A stretch of 64,000 nucleotides of DNA from Epithemia pelagica (lineage: Eukaryota > Bacillariophyta > Bacillariophyceae > Surirellales > Surirellaceae), in the NCBI GenBank assembly GCA_946965045.2, contig OX337233.1, forward strand, positions 2,728,001 through 2,792,000, given 5' to 3'. Below are positions 53,474-63,864 of this stretch, piece after piece. The notes beneath the pieces are model-generated. The model was not told the DNA's origin and did not search any database. It was given only the letters and a program-made list of their open reading frames with translations. Position 1 is the stretch's first letter. Every line of letters starts with the position of its first letter. A program made the translations under genes and the position numbers.

Positions 53474-54715
53474 CTAGGCGTTTGTTTTTGATGTACCTTG
53501 TTTCATGGCATGCTCGAACAATCGCTGACCGCCAGCTTCGACCATTCTTTTGACCGCTGGTTGTTGCATTGCACTCTTCACCATGGGATTTTCTGCAACC
53601 TTTGCTGCCTTTCCTGCGAGTTCTGCCATGTCAGCGGCGTGTTCCAAATCTGCTGCTTGTTTTCCAAAACCCATCTTTTTGGCCGTATCGGCTCCTTTTC
53701 GAATCGATCCAGCAGCTGCCCCAGCAGCCCTTGCCTTATTCACCGAGTCATCATAGCTGTCTTTGGAATCCCTTTTTGTTTCTTCATCTCTAGATTGAGC
53801 TGAAGAATCAGCCTTTTGTTGCGTTGCTTCAGTCCTATTCCGAACAGCATCTCGAGCTGCAGCTCCCATCTGTGAAAATCTACTCCGGACTGAAGCACTA
53901 ACGGAAGGCCCTTCTGACGAAGCAGTGCTTCCCGATCGCTCATGATTGGCAGTCGATGAATCTCTTGATGTTTGCGAAGATGATGCTTCGCCTCTGTTTT
54001 GCATTGCATGGCGTGCGGCGGCGAACGATTCTCCCAGCTGCGAAAACGTTTTGCTACCGGAATCAAGAGTTCGTTTGACAGCAGGTTCCTCCAAAGCCTT
54101 CTTCACTGCAGGTGTATCTGCTACCATGGCACCTATGCCAGCTACCTGAACCAATGATGCCGCCGAATCTAAGGCAGCCGCCGATTTCTTAAATCCACAA
54201 GCTCGTACGGCTGAACCCACCACTCGAAGTGAAGCCCCAGCAGCCATGGCTGCTTGTGCTTTGTACTGACCATCATTCAGGTTGAAATCCTTGTCCTTGC
54301 TTAGGAAAGTCTCGGCAAAGTACATGGCCTGTGCAACGTCAACGGCCGCCCCAGCTCTGGCACCAGCCATCATTGAAGCGACACTTGCAAACACGAACAT
54401 GGCTTCTTGGAATGAAGGACCAGATGTTCCAGCATAGTAAGTCTTCTCGCTACTCTCAGTGTCGGGCTCTTCGCCAGACTTTTCATACTTTGTTCGCGAT
54501 CGTTCGTCCGACAAGATATTGTACGCTTGTGTCACCCGTTGAAAGGCTTTGGTGGCTTGAGGATCTCCATCGTTTTTGTCGGGGTGAACTTTCACACTCC
54601 TTCGTAAGTAGGCTTTCCGAAGAATCGCATCGTCCGCTACATCTTCTCGAGAGATACCAAGCACATCGTAATGATTGGATGCGCCTAAAACAGTTTCAAT
54701 TTCAGCATTCGTCAT
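53474..54715 (-). CDS. J-domain (DnaJ) co-chaperone with Ala-rich repeats
   Basis: 413 residues, single exon. J-domain at residues 14-85: YDVLGISREDVADDAILRKA, the HPD motif in VHPDKNDGD, FQRVTQAYNILSDERSRTKY. It should stimulate an Hsp70 ATPase. The rest is Ala/Ser-rich and contains an internal duplication. About 190-240 has FKKSAAALDSAASLVQVAG, then TPAVKKALEEPAVKRTLDSG. About 350-400 has FGKQAADLEHAADMAELAG, then NPMVKSAMQQPAVKRMVEAG. The linker between them is Ser/Arg/Gln-rich and disordered. No Gly/Phe or zinc finger region, so a class C J-protein. The hydrophobic stretch AMFVFASVASMMAGARAG (about 105-125) may be membrane-associated. Confidence 0.85.
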   Translation of the reverse strand: MTNAEIETVLGASNHYDVLGISREDVADDAILRKAYLRRSVKVHPDKNDGDPQATKAFQRVTQAYNILSDERSRTKYEKSGEEPDTESSEKTYYAGTSGPSFQEAMFVFASVASMMAGARAGAAVDVAQAMYFAETFLSKDKDFNLNDGQYKAQAAMAAGASLRVVGSAVRACGFKKSAAALDSAASLVQVAGIGAMVADTPAVKKALEEPAVKRTLDSGSKTFSQLGESFAAARHAMQNRGEASSSQTSRDSSTANHERSGSTASSEGPSVSASVRSRFSQMGAAARDAVRNRTEATQQKADSSAQSRDEETKRDSKDSYDDSVNKARAAGAAAGSIRKGADTAKKMGFGKQAADLEHAADMAELAGKAAKVAENPMVKSAMQQPAVKRMVEAGGQRLFEHAMKQGTSKTNA

Positions 54716-55036
54716 GGTGGTTTGTTCCGTCGCAACAGAGTTTTTTGACTTGATCGAACGACACGAATCAAACGGATGGGAGCGTGAAAACGCGGCCTAA
54801 CAGCGACCACCTTTTTCTCCAGACTACGCACACTGCTACCTACTACGTACTCCTTAATCCTCTAGTAGGAGCACGTACTCAAATTTTCTCTTAGAGGAGC
54901 AGCTACTCCTAGAAGAGCGCTTCATCGAAGTGATATGCATCCAGGAAACTTATCCAACTACTCCTCAAAAGGCCCTGAACGACTAACTTCAGACCACCAG
55001 AAGAGAACTGTCTTTCCTTGTCACGGCGACGAAAGG
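54716..55036. other. Intergenic region, DnaJ / P450
   Basis: Upstream of DnaJ and downstream of the P450. Rich in CTCCTA/TAGGAG motifs (54840-54965) that form short inverted repeats; nothing else seen. Confidence 0.4.
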
Positions 55037-56644
55037 CTAACGCTTCTTGACCGATATTTTGAGGAGTGGCTTTGTTTTCATCGTAATTGACGATGTGAAG
55101 GTGAACTCAGTTGATCGTTGAGATGGAGCAATGGCTACGCGAAAGGCACGAATCAACGGAGCCAAGATGAGTTTTGCTTCCATAGTTGCAAACTGTTGAC
55201 CAATACAACCTCGTCCACCGATCGAAAACGGAAGAAAGGCGAACCTCCGACGCTCCGCTTCCGACTCATCGAACCAGCGCTCAGGTTTGAAGTCCTCTGG
55301 ATCATCCCAGTACTTTGGATGGCGGTGCATCAAATGCGGCGAAACAACCATTCTTGTACCTTTGGGCACGAAAATGCCGTCAAAATTTTCATCCTGCGTA
55401 TTCACACGCGTAATGAATCCAACAGGAGGGTAGACTCGTAAAACCTCGTTAAGAAAGGCATCCATATACGTCATTTTCTCAATATGATCAATCTTGATCT
55501 CAGAAATGGACTTTGGGGCTTGTTTTACCACATCATCAAACAAACGATCTTGTACATCAGGATACAATGCCAAAGCATAAAGAGCAAAGTAGACCCACGT
55601 AGAAGTTGTTTCGTGACCGGCAATGATGAACGTTTTAACTTCGTCGCGCAATTCGTTATCACTTAATGTGTCAGTAGTCTTGTTGTCTTTGCTCTCTGGA
55701 TCTTTGGCATGTAGCATAAGATGTAAGATGGATTTACTCTTTGTATTTTCTTTTCTCGCATCCGAAACCACTCGGTCAACTGCTTGATCAAGCATGTAAC
55801 GATTGCGTCGCATTTTGGGGTTTATGTACCGATTAAGCTTGATCAGACCCGTGAGAGAGCATATCACGGTAATCAAGCTGAAACGAAGGGACTTGGTCAG
55901 ATACAAAACAAAAGGGTCTGAAATCTGTGCTAATTGATCCTGTTTCTTTTCTTTCTCGTCATCACCTCTATTTTGTTGCCGGTTCGACCATTCTTCGACT
56001 GAATCTAGGGCATGAAAGTCGTGAGAGAATGCCACATCACCAATCACGTCGAGGGTGAGAGCCGAGAGGTGCGAACTGAGGTCAATCTCACAGTCGGTGA
56101 ATGCCGTAGCCGCTCGCTCCCAACATTGGACAAATCGGTTCACTTTTGGGGGTACCGATTCATTGAGTGAATCTTTTAGAAAGCTAGTACTGAACGATGG
56201 CTGAAGCATTCGTCGATGTCTCATCCAATCCACACCTTCGAGAGTCACCAGGCCATCTCCCAGAATATCACTAACGATCCTTGTGAGTTTTCGAAATCTG
56301 AGTTTTTCTTTTCCATACGGTGCTGTGAGTATTGCTCGCAAAATATCCTTGTCGAGAATGAGAAGCGATGGTCTCCAGAATGAGAGGGTGTAATGAATAG
56401 CGCGAGTTTCAATACCGGCCTCTTTCCACCATCGTTTGTGCGGCTTCAAGAATGGCTCTCGTCGAATCTCAGGAAAGTTACCAAAAATTGACCCTCGATT
56501 TTTGGGACCAGTAAGCTTCCGAAGCGGCGACAGAAGCCATCTAATGTATCGATAGAAAAGAAGACATGCGACGAAGGAAATCCATCCCACTGTACCATAA
56601 ACGATGACGACGAAGATCGCCATCGTTGGAATCTTTGATGCCAA
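55037..56644 (-). CDS. Cytochrome P450 monooxygenase (CYP4-like)
   Basis: 535 residues in one exon. N-terminal membrane anchor (IFVVIVYGTVGWISFVACLL) followed by a Pro/Gly hinge, as in ER-bound P450s. The I-helix oxygen-activation motif is AGHETTST. The ExxR motif is in FLNEVLRVYPP and the PERF-type motif is DFKPERWF. The heme-binding loop FSIGGRGCIG carries the Cys ligand at about residue 480. Overall style is closest to CYP4-clan fatty acid or carotenoid hydroxylases (CYP97 included), but substrate cannot be read from sequence. Divergent from YIPF6 with about 210 bp between starts. Confidence 0.93.
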   Translation of the reverse strand: MASKIPTMAIFVVIVYGTVGWISFVACLLFYRYIRWLLSPLRKLTGPKNRGSIFGNFPEIRREPFLKPHKRWWKEAGIETRAIHYTLSFWRPSLLILDKDILRAILTAPYGKEKLRFRKLTRIVSDILGDGLVTLEGVDWMRHRRMLQPSFSTSFLKDSLNESVPPKVNRFVQCWERAATAFTDCEIDLSSHLSALTLDVIGDVAFSHDFHALDSVEEWSNRQQNRGDDEKEKKQDQLAQISDPFVLYLTKSLRFSLITVICSLTGLIKLNRYINPKMRRNRYMLDQAVDRVVSDARKENTKSKSILHLMLHAKDPESKDNKTTDTLSDNELRDEVKTFIIAGHETTSTWVYFALYALALYPDVQDRLFDDVVKQAPKSISEIKIDHIEKMTYMDAFLNEVLRVYPPVGFITRVNTQDENFDGIFVPKGTRMVVSPHLMHRHPKYWDDPEDFKPERWFDESEAERRRFAFLPFSIGGRGCIGQQFATMEAKLILAPLIRAFRVAIAPSQRSTEFTFTSSITMKTKPLLKISVKKR

Positions 56645-56854
56645 AAACTTCTCTCATTTCCGCCCCGACATTACGGGCGCCCCCACAATGCACCCCGAGA
56701 AAGACGACGTGTTTGGATGCTGTGTTGGATGCACAAATCCCACCCGGTCAACGACCAAAGACTCGAGGTTACTGAAGCAACGACGAAGACCCTAGGCTTA
56801 AGGCTCCTACTTCTCTCATTCGCAAGTGCATAGAGTATTGATTGTAAGCTTACC

Positions 56855-57742
56855 ATGTTGCCTCAATCATCCGATCCTTCTGCCGTGGGAGGACTTTCTC
56901 CCATGCAAGACCCCGATACCTCATCGTGGTTGACCGCTCCACCCCCACAAGCTTCGGGTGCCAGCATTGAACAACATGAAAAGGAACTGTTTTCGCCCTA
57001 TTGCACACTGGATGAACCAGTCCGTGAAACCATTATGCGAGATGTCAATGCTGTTTGGGCCAAATTGAAGATTGTTCTGCTCCCTTTGGACCGGTTTGCC
57101 TATCCGTTTCAATACATGGCAGTTGCAACAACCAGTCAAGCACCGACTGCAGAAGGTGGTGCACCAGCGGCGGGCGGTGATGCTGCGAATGGTGGTCAAG
57201 TTCCACCTGCGGGAATTCCACCGCAGCAGCAGCAGCAGCCTACTCCAACCAACACCAATGGATCCACGGGAGATTTGTCGGAAAATGATCGCAAGGTGAT
57301 ACAAAGTTTGAAGGATTGGGATTTGTGGGGTCCTTTGATCTTGTGTCTTTCTTTGGCTGTATTGTTGTCTCTCAAGGCGCCGTCAAAGGAAACCTCGTTG
57401 GTCTTTGCCGCCGTCTTTTGTTCCGTTTGGGCCGGCGGATCGGTTGTCACTGTCAACGCCCAGTTGTTGGGAGGGACCATTTCCTTCTTTCAAAGTCTGT
57501 GTGTCATGGGCTACTCCATGTTTCCCTTGGTTATTGCTGCATTCATTATTGGATGTTTCAAAATTTTGATTCGAACATGGGTGTGGTTTGATCTACTCTT
57601 CGTGATCCCAGGGTTTCTGTGGTCGGTCCGAGTGTCAGCCGTCTTTCTTGGACTTTATATAAAGGAAGAACGAAGATTCTTGGCGCTGTACCCGGTCTTT
57701 TTCTTTTACACGTTTCTTTCGTGGATGATCCTTGTTTTCTAA
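56855..57742 (+). CDS. YIPF6: YIPF6-like Yip1-domain Golgi protein
   Basis: 295 residues. The YIPF6-style signature TLDEPVRETIMRDVNAVWAK leads to LKIVLLPLDR, a low-complexity Ala/Gly/Gln/Pro insert (about 95-140, with a Gln run), then DWDLWGPLILCLSLAVLLSL and four more hydrophobic helices (VFAAVFCSVWAGGSVVTVNA, MGYSMFPLVIAAFIIGCF, LFVIPGFLWSVRVSAVFLGL, LYPVFFFYTFLSWMILVF). Yip1-family proteins are five-pass Golgi/ER membrane proteins interacting with Rab GTPases and shaping Golgi traffic. The insert before the first helix is longer than in animals. Confidence 0.9.
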   Translation: MLPQSSDPSAVGGLSPMQDPDTSSWLTAPPPQASGASIEQHEKELFSPYCTLDEPVRETIMRDVNAVWAKLKIVLLPLDRFAYPFQYMAVATTSQAPTAEGGAPAAGGDAANGGQVPPAGIPPQQQQQPTPTNTNGSTGDLSENDRKVIQSLKDWDLWGPLILCLSLAVLLSLKAPSKETSLVFAAVFCSVWAGGSVVTVNAQLLGGTISFFQSLCVMGYSMFPLVIAAFIIGCFKILIRTWVWFDLLFVIPGFLWSVRVSAVFLGLYIKEERRFLALYPVFFFYTFLSWMILVF

Positions 57743-58331
57743 GATCACGATATTTACATAGAAGCACTGTTCATGCATTCTGGTGTGTCTTGGTTTTTTA
57801 TCCTCAACGTTTACCTTTCGACCATTTCGTTCTGCCAAGTTGGGTTTAAGTCATCTGACCTTTGTTTCGTTGCGGAATTGGCATTGGAGAGGCGATGACT
57901 TCCTTTATCGTTCATCAACAGTAGGAGTAAGATTGAAGCATTCATGAAATGAAAAAAATAATTGCCTCCAGTGTTGCTAGCAGGGATAGCTCTAATGGCG
58001 ACAGATGTGCGATGACGCGGATCCTTCTCGGGCCGTGCCGTCTGGCGCAGAAGATTCGATTCCCATTCCATCCAAACAGCTTTTGGTTCTCAAACCCACA
58101 GATCGTAAAAACAGGCGAAAAAGCCGTATCCAAACCTTCCTTCTTGGAACATCGACCTGTTGTCGTACAAAAAGGTCGAATATCGCCCGTGCTCTCCCAT
58201 ATTCACGTTGCGACGAGAACTGATCTCTAGAATATCGAAAGAGATTCCCAAAGATACTCGTTGCCACTGTGCTCTCACAAAAAGCCAACGCTTGCGTCAA
58301 GATTCTTCCTTCCTTATAAAATCTTATCATT
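57743..58331. other. Intergenic region upstream of transketolase
   Basis: No gene supported; several overlapping short frames on both strands without domain features. Holds the YIPF6 3' UTR and the transketolase promoter. Confidence 0.4.
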
Positions 58332-60547
58332 ATGCCGTCTCTGGAAACTCAATGTGTGAATACCATTCGCATGGTGTCGGCTGATCAACCGAGTGCAGCC
58401 AAATCGGGTCATCCTGGTGCTCCCATGGGATGTGCGCCCATGGCCCACGTTTTGTGGAGTGAAGTCATGAATTATTCGAGCGCTGACCCTGCATGGATCA
58501 ATCGTGATCGTTTCGTCTTGTCCAACGGCCATGCCTGTGCACTCCAGTACACCATGCTTCATTTGACTGGATACGGTTTGACCAAGGAAGATTTGTCCAA
58601 GTTCCGAAGGTTGGGATCCAAGACGCCGGGGCATCCGGAAAACTTTGTCACTGACGGTGAGTGTCAGCGGTCGAATCCAGTAAGAAAAGGAGGAATTGTG
58701 TCATCTCACATGAATCCTTCATTGTATTGAACCTTTTCAGGTGTCGAAGTGAGTACTGGACCTCTCGGTCAAGGAATCTCCAACTCAGTCGGACTGGCGA
58801 TTGCCGAACGTCACTTGGCTGCCGAATTCAACAAACCTGACTACAATGTCTTTGATCATTTCACTTATGTGATTTGTGGAGATGGTTGTCTCCAGGAAGG
58901 TGTCTCTTCGGAAGCATGCAGTCTTGGTGGTCATTTGGGTTTGGGACGCTTGATTGTTCTCTACGACGACAACAAGATCACCATTGTAAGTGTCTTGGTT
59001 TTTATCGACTGTATAGTCCAACGAATCCAAAAGGCTAACGGTCGACCATGGACAACCTGTTTTTGTAGGATGGCAAGACGGATCTTAGTTTCACAGAGGA
59101 TGTCTTGAAGCGATACGACGCCTATGGATGGCACACACAGACTGTTTCCGACGTGACGACCTCTTTGGACGATCTTCGTCAAGCCATTAAAAATGCTCAG
59201 GCAGTCACGGACAAGCCATCCATTATCAAAATTCGCACGGCGATTGGATACGGAAGTGCCAAGGAGGGTCACCACTCTGTGCATGGTGCTCCTTTGGCTG
59301 CCGATGACCTCGCCAATACCAAAAAGAAGTTTGGCTTTTCGCCCGACGAAGCCTTCTTTGTCGCTCCCGAGGTTCAGGAGTATTACACCAAGGCTGCCGC
59401 GGCGGGAGATGCCAAACGCAAGGCGTGGGAAGACATGTTCGGCAAATACACCGCTGCTTACCCTGACATGGCCGGGGAGATTTCGCGTCGCTTTGCAGGC
59501 AAGTTGCCGGAAGGAGTTGTGGACAAGCTTCCCACGTTTGAGTTTGGAAAGGACAAGGAACAGGCCACCCGAAAATACAGCCAGTTTTGCTTGTCGGCCG
59601 TCGCTCCCTCGATGCCTGAGTTGATGGGAGGATCTGCCGATTTAACTCCTTCCAACTTGACGGATTACAAAAATGTGGTTGACTTTCAAAAGGATTCGCA
59701 TGAAGGACGCTACCTGCGATTTGGTGTTCGTGAACATGGTATGGTTGCTGTTTGCAACGGAATTTTTGCGCACGGTGGGTTGCGCCCCTATTGTGCCACC
59801 TTTTTGGTGTTTACCGGGTACTGCATTGGTGCCATTCGAGTTTCGGCCTTGAGTAGGTTTGGTATTATTTTCGTCATGACTCACGATTCGATTGGATTGG
59901 GTGAAGATGGACCCACCCATCAACCCATTGAAACGCTCGGATCGCTTCGTTTGTTGCCCAATTTGATGGTGTGGCGTCCGGCGGATTTGAATGAGACGGC
60001 TGCGGCTTATCAAATTGGCTTGGAACGCCGGGAAACACCCACCGTCATTGCCTGCTCCCGTAGCGGCGTTGCGGCACTGGAATTGGCCACGCGAGAAAAA
60101 GCTTGCAAAGGTGCCTATGCCGTCATGGAAGAAGGCAGTCCAGATTTGATTATCATCGCGACGGGCTCGGAAGTGGGTCCCTCCATGAAAGCGGCAGAGA
60201 AACTAAAGGAAGATGGTATGAAGGTTCGTGTCGTGTCCATGCCTTGTCAGGAAGTGTTCTTGGAGCAACCTGAAAGCTATCAACGTGAGTTGCTCCCTGG
60301 AACCATCCCCACTCTTTCCGTCGAAGCGTCGGCGGTTTGGGGATGGCAACGCTTTAGCCACGATCAGATTGGAATGGTTGAATATGGACGAAGTGGCGCC
60401 GGGAAGGATCTCTTCAACTTCTTTGGTTTTACTCCTGAGAACATTGCTTCTCAAGCCAAGGTCATGGTCAACTTTTACAAAGATGCAGGAACTGTTCCGG
60501 ATCTTTATTTGCGGCCGCCAACCTGCAATGTGCTCCGTGAGCACTAA
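58332..60547 (+). CDS. TKT: Transketolase
   Basis: Three exons: 58332-58656, 58741-58985 and 59069-60547. Introns are 84 nt (GTGAGT...TTTCAG) and 83 nt (GTAAGT...TTGTAG); 682 residues. Thiamine diphosphate domain: [40 protein letters not shown] to YDDNKIT. Pyrimidine domain: [38 protein letters not shown]. The C-terminal domain ends [11 protein letters not shown]. It transfers two-carbon units between sugar phosphates in the Calvin cycle or the pentose phosphate pathway. The protein starts [20 protein letters not shown] directly at the domain with no signal or transit peptide, so this is probably the cytosolic pentose phosphate isoform. Length is normal for the family. Confidence 0.96.
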
Positions 60548-60778
60548 GATCGTTTCGACTGTCTTTACTGGTTGGTGCAGATTTACAAAACACATCAACG
60601 ACTAGTCAGTACAAAGTAAGCTCAGTATCGGGATGGTCTCGCTCTTGAGTCACTAAATATAATTAGTATTCTATATGTCATTATAACTTGTCATCTCGCA
60701 GTGTTGGACCTTGAGACGTGCTGTTGTTTTACTATTGAGCAGCGGACCAACGCCTTTGACACTTGTTGGAAAGTCACC

Positions 60779-63448
60779 CTACATGGTCATATGCGACAGC
60801 AAAAGATCTATTTGTTCTTTGGATTTCGAGACAGAGACCGTGGGGACAATCTTGCGTGGGTTGAGAGCCTTGAGACAGGCCACCAACTCTGGAAAACTCG
60901 AATGTTCACTATATGGCACACCACAGGAAGATATTTTACCTCTCGACGTGGCTCTGATCAAGCTGCTGGTGCTTCCATCCTTGTACTTCTTTGGCTTGGA
61001 TGTCATAGACCAGCCCGTCGGGCGGAATCCAATGACTCTGTCAAAGTCTCGGGAAAAGGACTTTCCGATCTGGACAGAGGTATACGATGGAAGCTTTTTC
61101 ATGCTCACATGGCCAAGGGGAACCACCCAAAGTATGCTTTCTTTTGGATTAGTTGTGTACAACGCCATTTGTTCCTGTGGCCAGCCGAATTGAGAAACAA
61201 TTCGATAGCGGCGCCGATCAACGTACACTTTCATCTTTAATCGCTCTGCTACGGCCAGATAGATCCGTTCCTTCCCAATAGTGTACGCGCCAAACAACAA
61301 AAGAATATCCTGCTTCATGGATCGCGCCTCTCTCACCTGCCTCTCGGCGTATTCCACAGCAGCCTCAATTGCTTCCTGTTGAGATGGTAATGCATATTTC
61401 GGATTGCAGTACGTTGTGTCCAGGAACAATTCGTCCAAGCGTCCCGTTCCTCCCATTGCACCACAGAATGATCGCAAGGGACTCTCAAGAGGCTTCAACA
61501 TGACATCCGAGTTCCACCGAAAATCTCCGACGTGAAGAATTGATCGACCGCCCACTTCAAAGAGCATCATGACTGCACCAGGACAGTGATTAGCATCAAC
61601 GAGCGTAACGGTTACAGATATGCCTCGAAATGTATTGATGGAGACAGATCTGTTCATGGGAAGAGCGTGCAAGTACTTCCACTCAACACCAAGTTGCGAA
61701 TGAACAAGATTGGCCGTGGGATTGGAACAATATATTGTTCCTGAATCCCAGTGCCTGGTGATTCCACCATAGTGATCTGAGTGAAAATGGGTCAAGAAGT
61801 AGTTTTGTGTCAAAGCTGGGTTTGCGTAATGGAATCCGTCAACGACAAAGTCCGTTCCAGTGATCTTTTTGTATGCGGGACATGACGTTCGACGCCTTGC
61901 AGAGTAGCCCTCGCTATTGTAGTTTGTGTTCGATTGGAAGCGCCTGCGACCTGTTCCCGCTGTTTGTTGTTGTGTCTCTGGTTCTGGGAGCTTGCGTTTT
62001 CGACTCGCGAGTTGAGCGACCTTTCGAGCTCCTGCCATGAGCATGTCCATTACAGAAGGAGCACAGCTGGTGCTTTTATCTTTTTCCACAAATGATTTTT
62101 GACTCTGTGTTACCGTTCTTTGAGTCGCATTGCTGTTGATGCTGATGGGTTTCTGTTGATAAGGATTGACTTGAGAGAGCCTTTTTGCGTGTGATACCGA
62201 CGTAGAATTACTGTCATTTTCGTCCTGAATACAATCGTCTTCCTCTTCTTCCAGCCTTGCTTTGATGTCATTTGCTGAAATGCCATTTTGTTTAGAGCAT
62301 CGCTTCACATGATTCACCCGCCCCTTCCACGTTCTGATATGTACCAACGAAGATCCGCACGTAGGGCAAACCTCTAACTTTGCGTTTTCACCTTGATTCC
62401 CCATAGCTTTCGATACCAAAGGCTCTCCTTTCAACACAATGGTACGTTCGGGAGAAGGACTCGTACCTGTACATGGCTCACCAGGAGCACCACTGTGCAG
62501 TCTTTCGTTTTCATCCGTATCCAGCTCAATAATGACGTTACTTCTGTCTCCGTTTGCAAAGTCATGGTTTGTTGCTGTATAAGAAGAATCGAAAGGAGGA
62601 AAGTACTTCAATCCTTTGTCCGTTTCTTTATCATGGTCCAACTCGACAATCTCCCTGTCAGGTTTGTCTCTTGGCACGAATTTGCTCGTATGGATTTTCG
62701 AGTATACGTCGGGTTGATCATTTCCATTTGGCAAATGATCCGTCGGTGTCTGATCGTCCACTGGTTTCATCGTGAGACTCAAGCGACTTTTGCTTCTGGA
62801 CAAAAGTTCCGACAAGGCAAGGCCCGCTTCCTCATCGTCGTCATCGCTGCTGATTGGATCGTCTTGGTCATGGACCATGAGTTGCGTACAATGAATGTCA
62901 TCGCCTGCTTCACTTCCTTCCTTGTCACTGAATATTGCGTCATCCTCATTCTCAATTTCCATCATGTGTCGATCCAAAGTAGGATTATTTTCATGAGGAT
63001 TCAAGGGAGTCTTTTCCTCTGACGTTGCCCGAGAATTAGCATCGGCACTGGTGGCTGTCGGTGGATGTTCTGGCTCGCTTGTCCGAAGCGCACTTGGTTT
63101 GTTGGATGATTGTGGATCACAGAGTTTGCCATTGCTGCTCCGGTCGGAAGCACCAAATGAATTTGGATTTGATGCCGAGGACTTCTGGTATGGGTTGCTG
63201 ACATGGACTTTGACCGAGGACGATATCCTTGCTTTAACTGTTGGATTGTTCATAGTGCGAATCTGTGACGATCCTTGGGATTCATCCGATTTAGGATCGT
63301 TGTGTTCGGTCCTGTTGGCATTTGGATCGGTACTTGTTGTTGTTTGGGCCTCACGACAAGAGGCACACAAACACCAAGATGACGTCGTACTGGAACGACC
63401 GACAAACTTGGCTCCACAGTTTGTACAATGCTTGATGCATCGTGGCAT
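60779..63448 (-). CDS. SNM1: SNM1/Pso2-type DNA crosslink repair nuclease
   Basis: 889 residues, single exon. Order: an N-terminal Cys cluster (HCTNCGAKFVG... WCLCASC), a long acidic Ser-rich disordered region, a UBZ4-like finger (CPTCGSSLV... VNHVKRC, about residues 370-400) that would bind ubiquitin, then the metallo-beta-lactamase nuclease (about 560-889). Catalytic motifs: TDFVVDGF, THFHSDHYGG (HxHxDH), LVDANHCPGAVM, ILHVGDFRW, and the beta-CASP part ILLLFGAYTIGKERIYLAVA, VPYSEHSSFPEL, KIVPTV. This is the SNM1A/Pso2 architecture: a nuclear 5'-3' exonuclease that unhooks interstrand crosslinks. Convergent with transketolase, 231 bp between stop codons. Confidence 0.93.
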   Translation of the reverse strand: MPRCIKHCTNCGAKFVGRSSTTSSWCLCASCREAQTTTSTDPNANRTEHNDPKSDESQGSSQIRTMNNPTVKARISSSVKVHVSNPYQKSSASNPNSFGASDRSSNGKLCDPQSSNKPSALRTSEPEHPPTATSADANSRATSEEKTPLNPHENNPTLDRHMMEIENEDDAIFSDKEGSEAGDDIHCTQLMVHDQDDPISSDDDDEEAGLALSELLSRSKSRLSLTMKPVDDQTPTDHLPNGNDQPDVYSKIHTSKFVPRDKPDREIVELDHDKETDKGLKYFPPFDSSYTATNHDFANGDRSNVIIELDTDENERLHSGAPGEPCTGTSPSPERTIVLKGEPLVSKAMGNQGENAKLEVCPTCGSSLVHIRTWKGRVNHVKRCSKQNGISANDIKARLEEEEDDCIQDENDSNSTSVSHAKRLSQVNPYQQKPISINSNATQRTVTQSQKSFVEKDKSTSCAPSVMDMLMAGARKVAQLASRKRKLPEPETQQQTAGTGRRRFQSNTNYNSEGYSARRRTSCPAYKKITGTDFVVDGFHYANPALTQNYFLTHFHSDHYGGITRHWDSGTIYCSNPTANLVHSQLGVEWKYLHALPMNRSVSINTFRGISVTVTLVDANHCPGAVMMLFEVGGRSILHVGDFRWNSDVMLKPLESPLRSFCGAMGGTGRLDELFLDTTYCNPKYALPSQQEAIEAAVEYAERQVREARSMKQDILLLFGAYTIGKERIYLAVAERLKMKVYVDRRRYRIVSQFGWPQEQMALYTTNPKESILWVVPLGHVSMKKLPSYTSVQIGKSFSRDFDRVIGFRPTGWSMTSKPKKYKDGSTSSLIRATSRGKISSCGVPYSEHSSFPELVACLKALNPRKIVPTVSVSKSKEQIDLLLSHMTM

Positions 63449-63864
63449 TTCGTCGTCTGGAGAGCCGCGCTACTTTGTCGAGAACGATTCCTCGTTCTCT
63501 CCGCAATGTCGCCAATGATGCAGAGGTGTGTTGCTCCTGTCTCGATACTGGACAACCAAACTGGAACACAATGACACACCAGAAAATTCCTCCTTCACAC
63601 TACTCGAGAAGGTACAATTGCAATGGCATTCTTTCAAATGGGTGTCTTGCCCCTTCGTACCCTTGCATTAAAAAGTCGAGAAACCCAGAAAAGAGCGCCA
63701 TCGTGGCGAGAACGGCGAAACCGGCAAATTTTCCGCGACTGATATTGGCATCAAATTTTTGCGGAGCTTGTACGGAGAGACAGACGACATATTGTAGTTC
63801 CTGTTGAAACCAGTCAACCGATCGTGCTGTACAGGCAACAAAAGGAAACCAATTTACTTCTATT
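63449..63864. other. Region upstream of SNM1
   Basis: A hydrophobic minus-strand frame near 63640-63830 has a TM-like stretch but no start or family, so it is not called. Otherwise nothing recognised. Confidence 0.3.

Noticed and set aside
52374-56644. Ferredoxin plus P450 as a functional electron-transfer pair
   Set aside because: The ferredoxin has a mitochondrial-type presequence and the P450 an ER-type anchor; proximity in a eukaryote is not evidence, and a DnaJ gene lies between them.
63442-63807. Plus-strand 121-residue ORF at the right end
   Set aside because: It begins antisense to the SNM1 start and lies antisense to other frames; composition is not protein-like.
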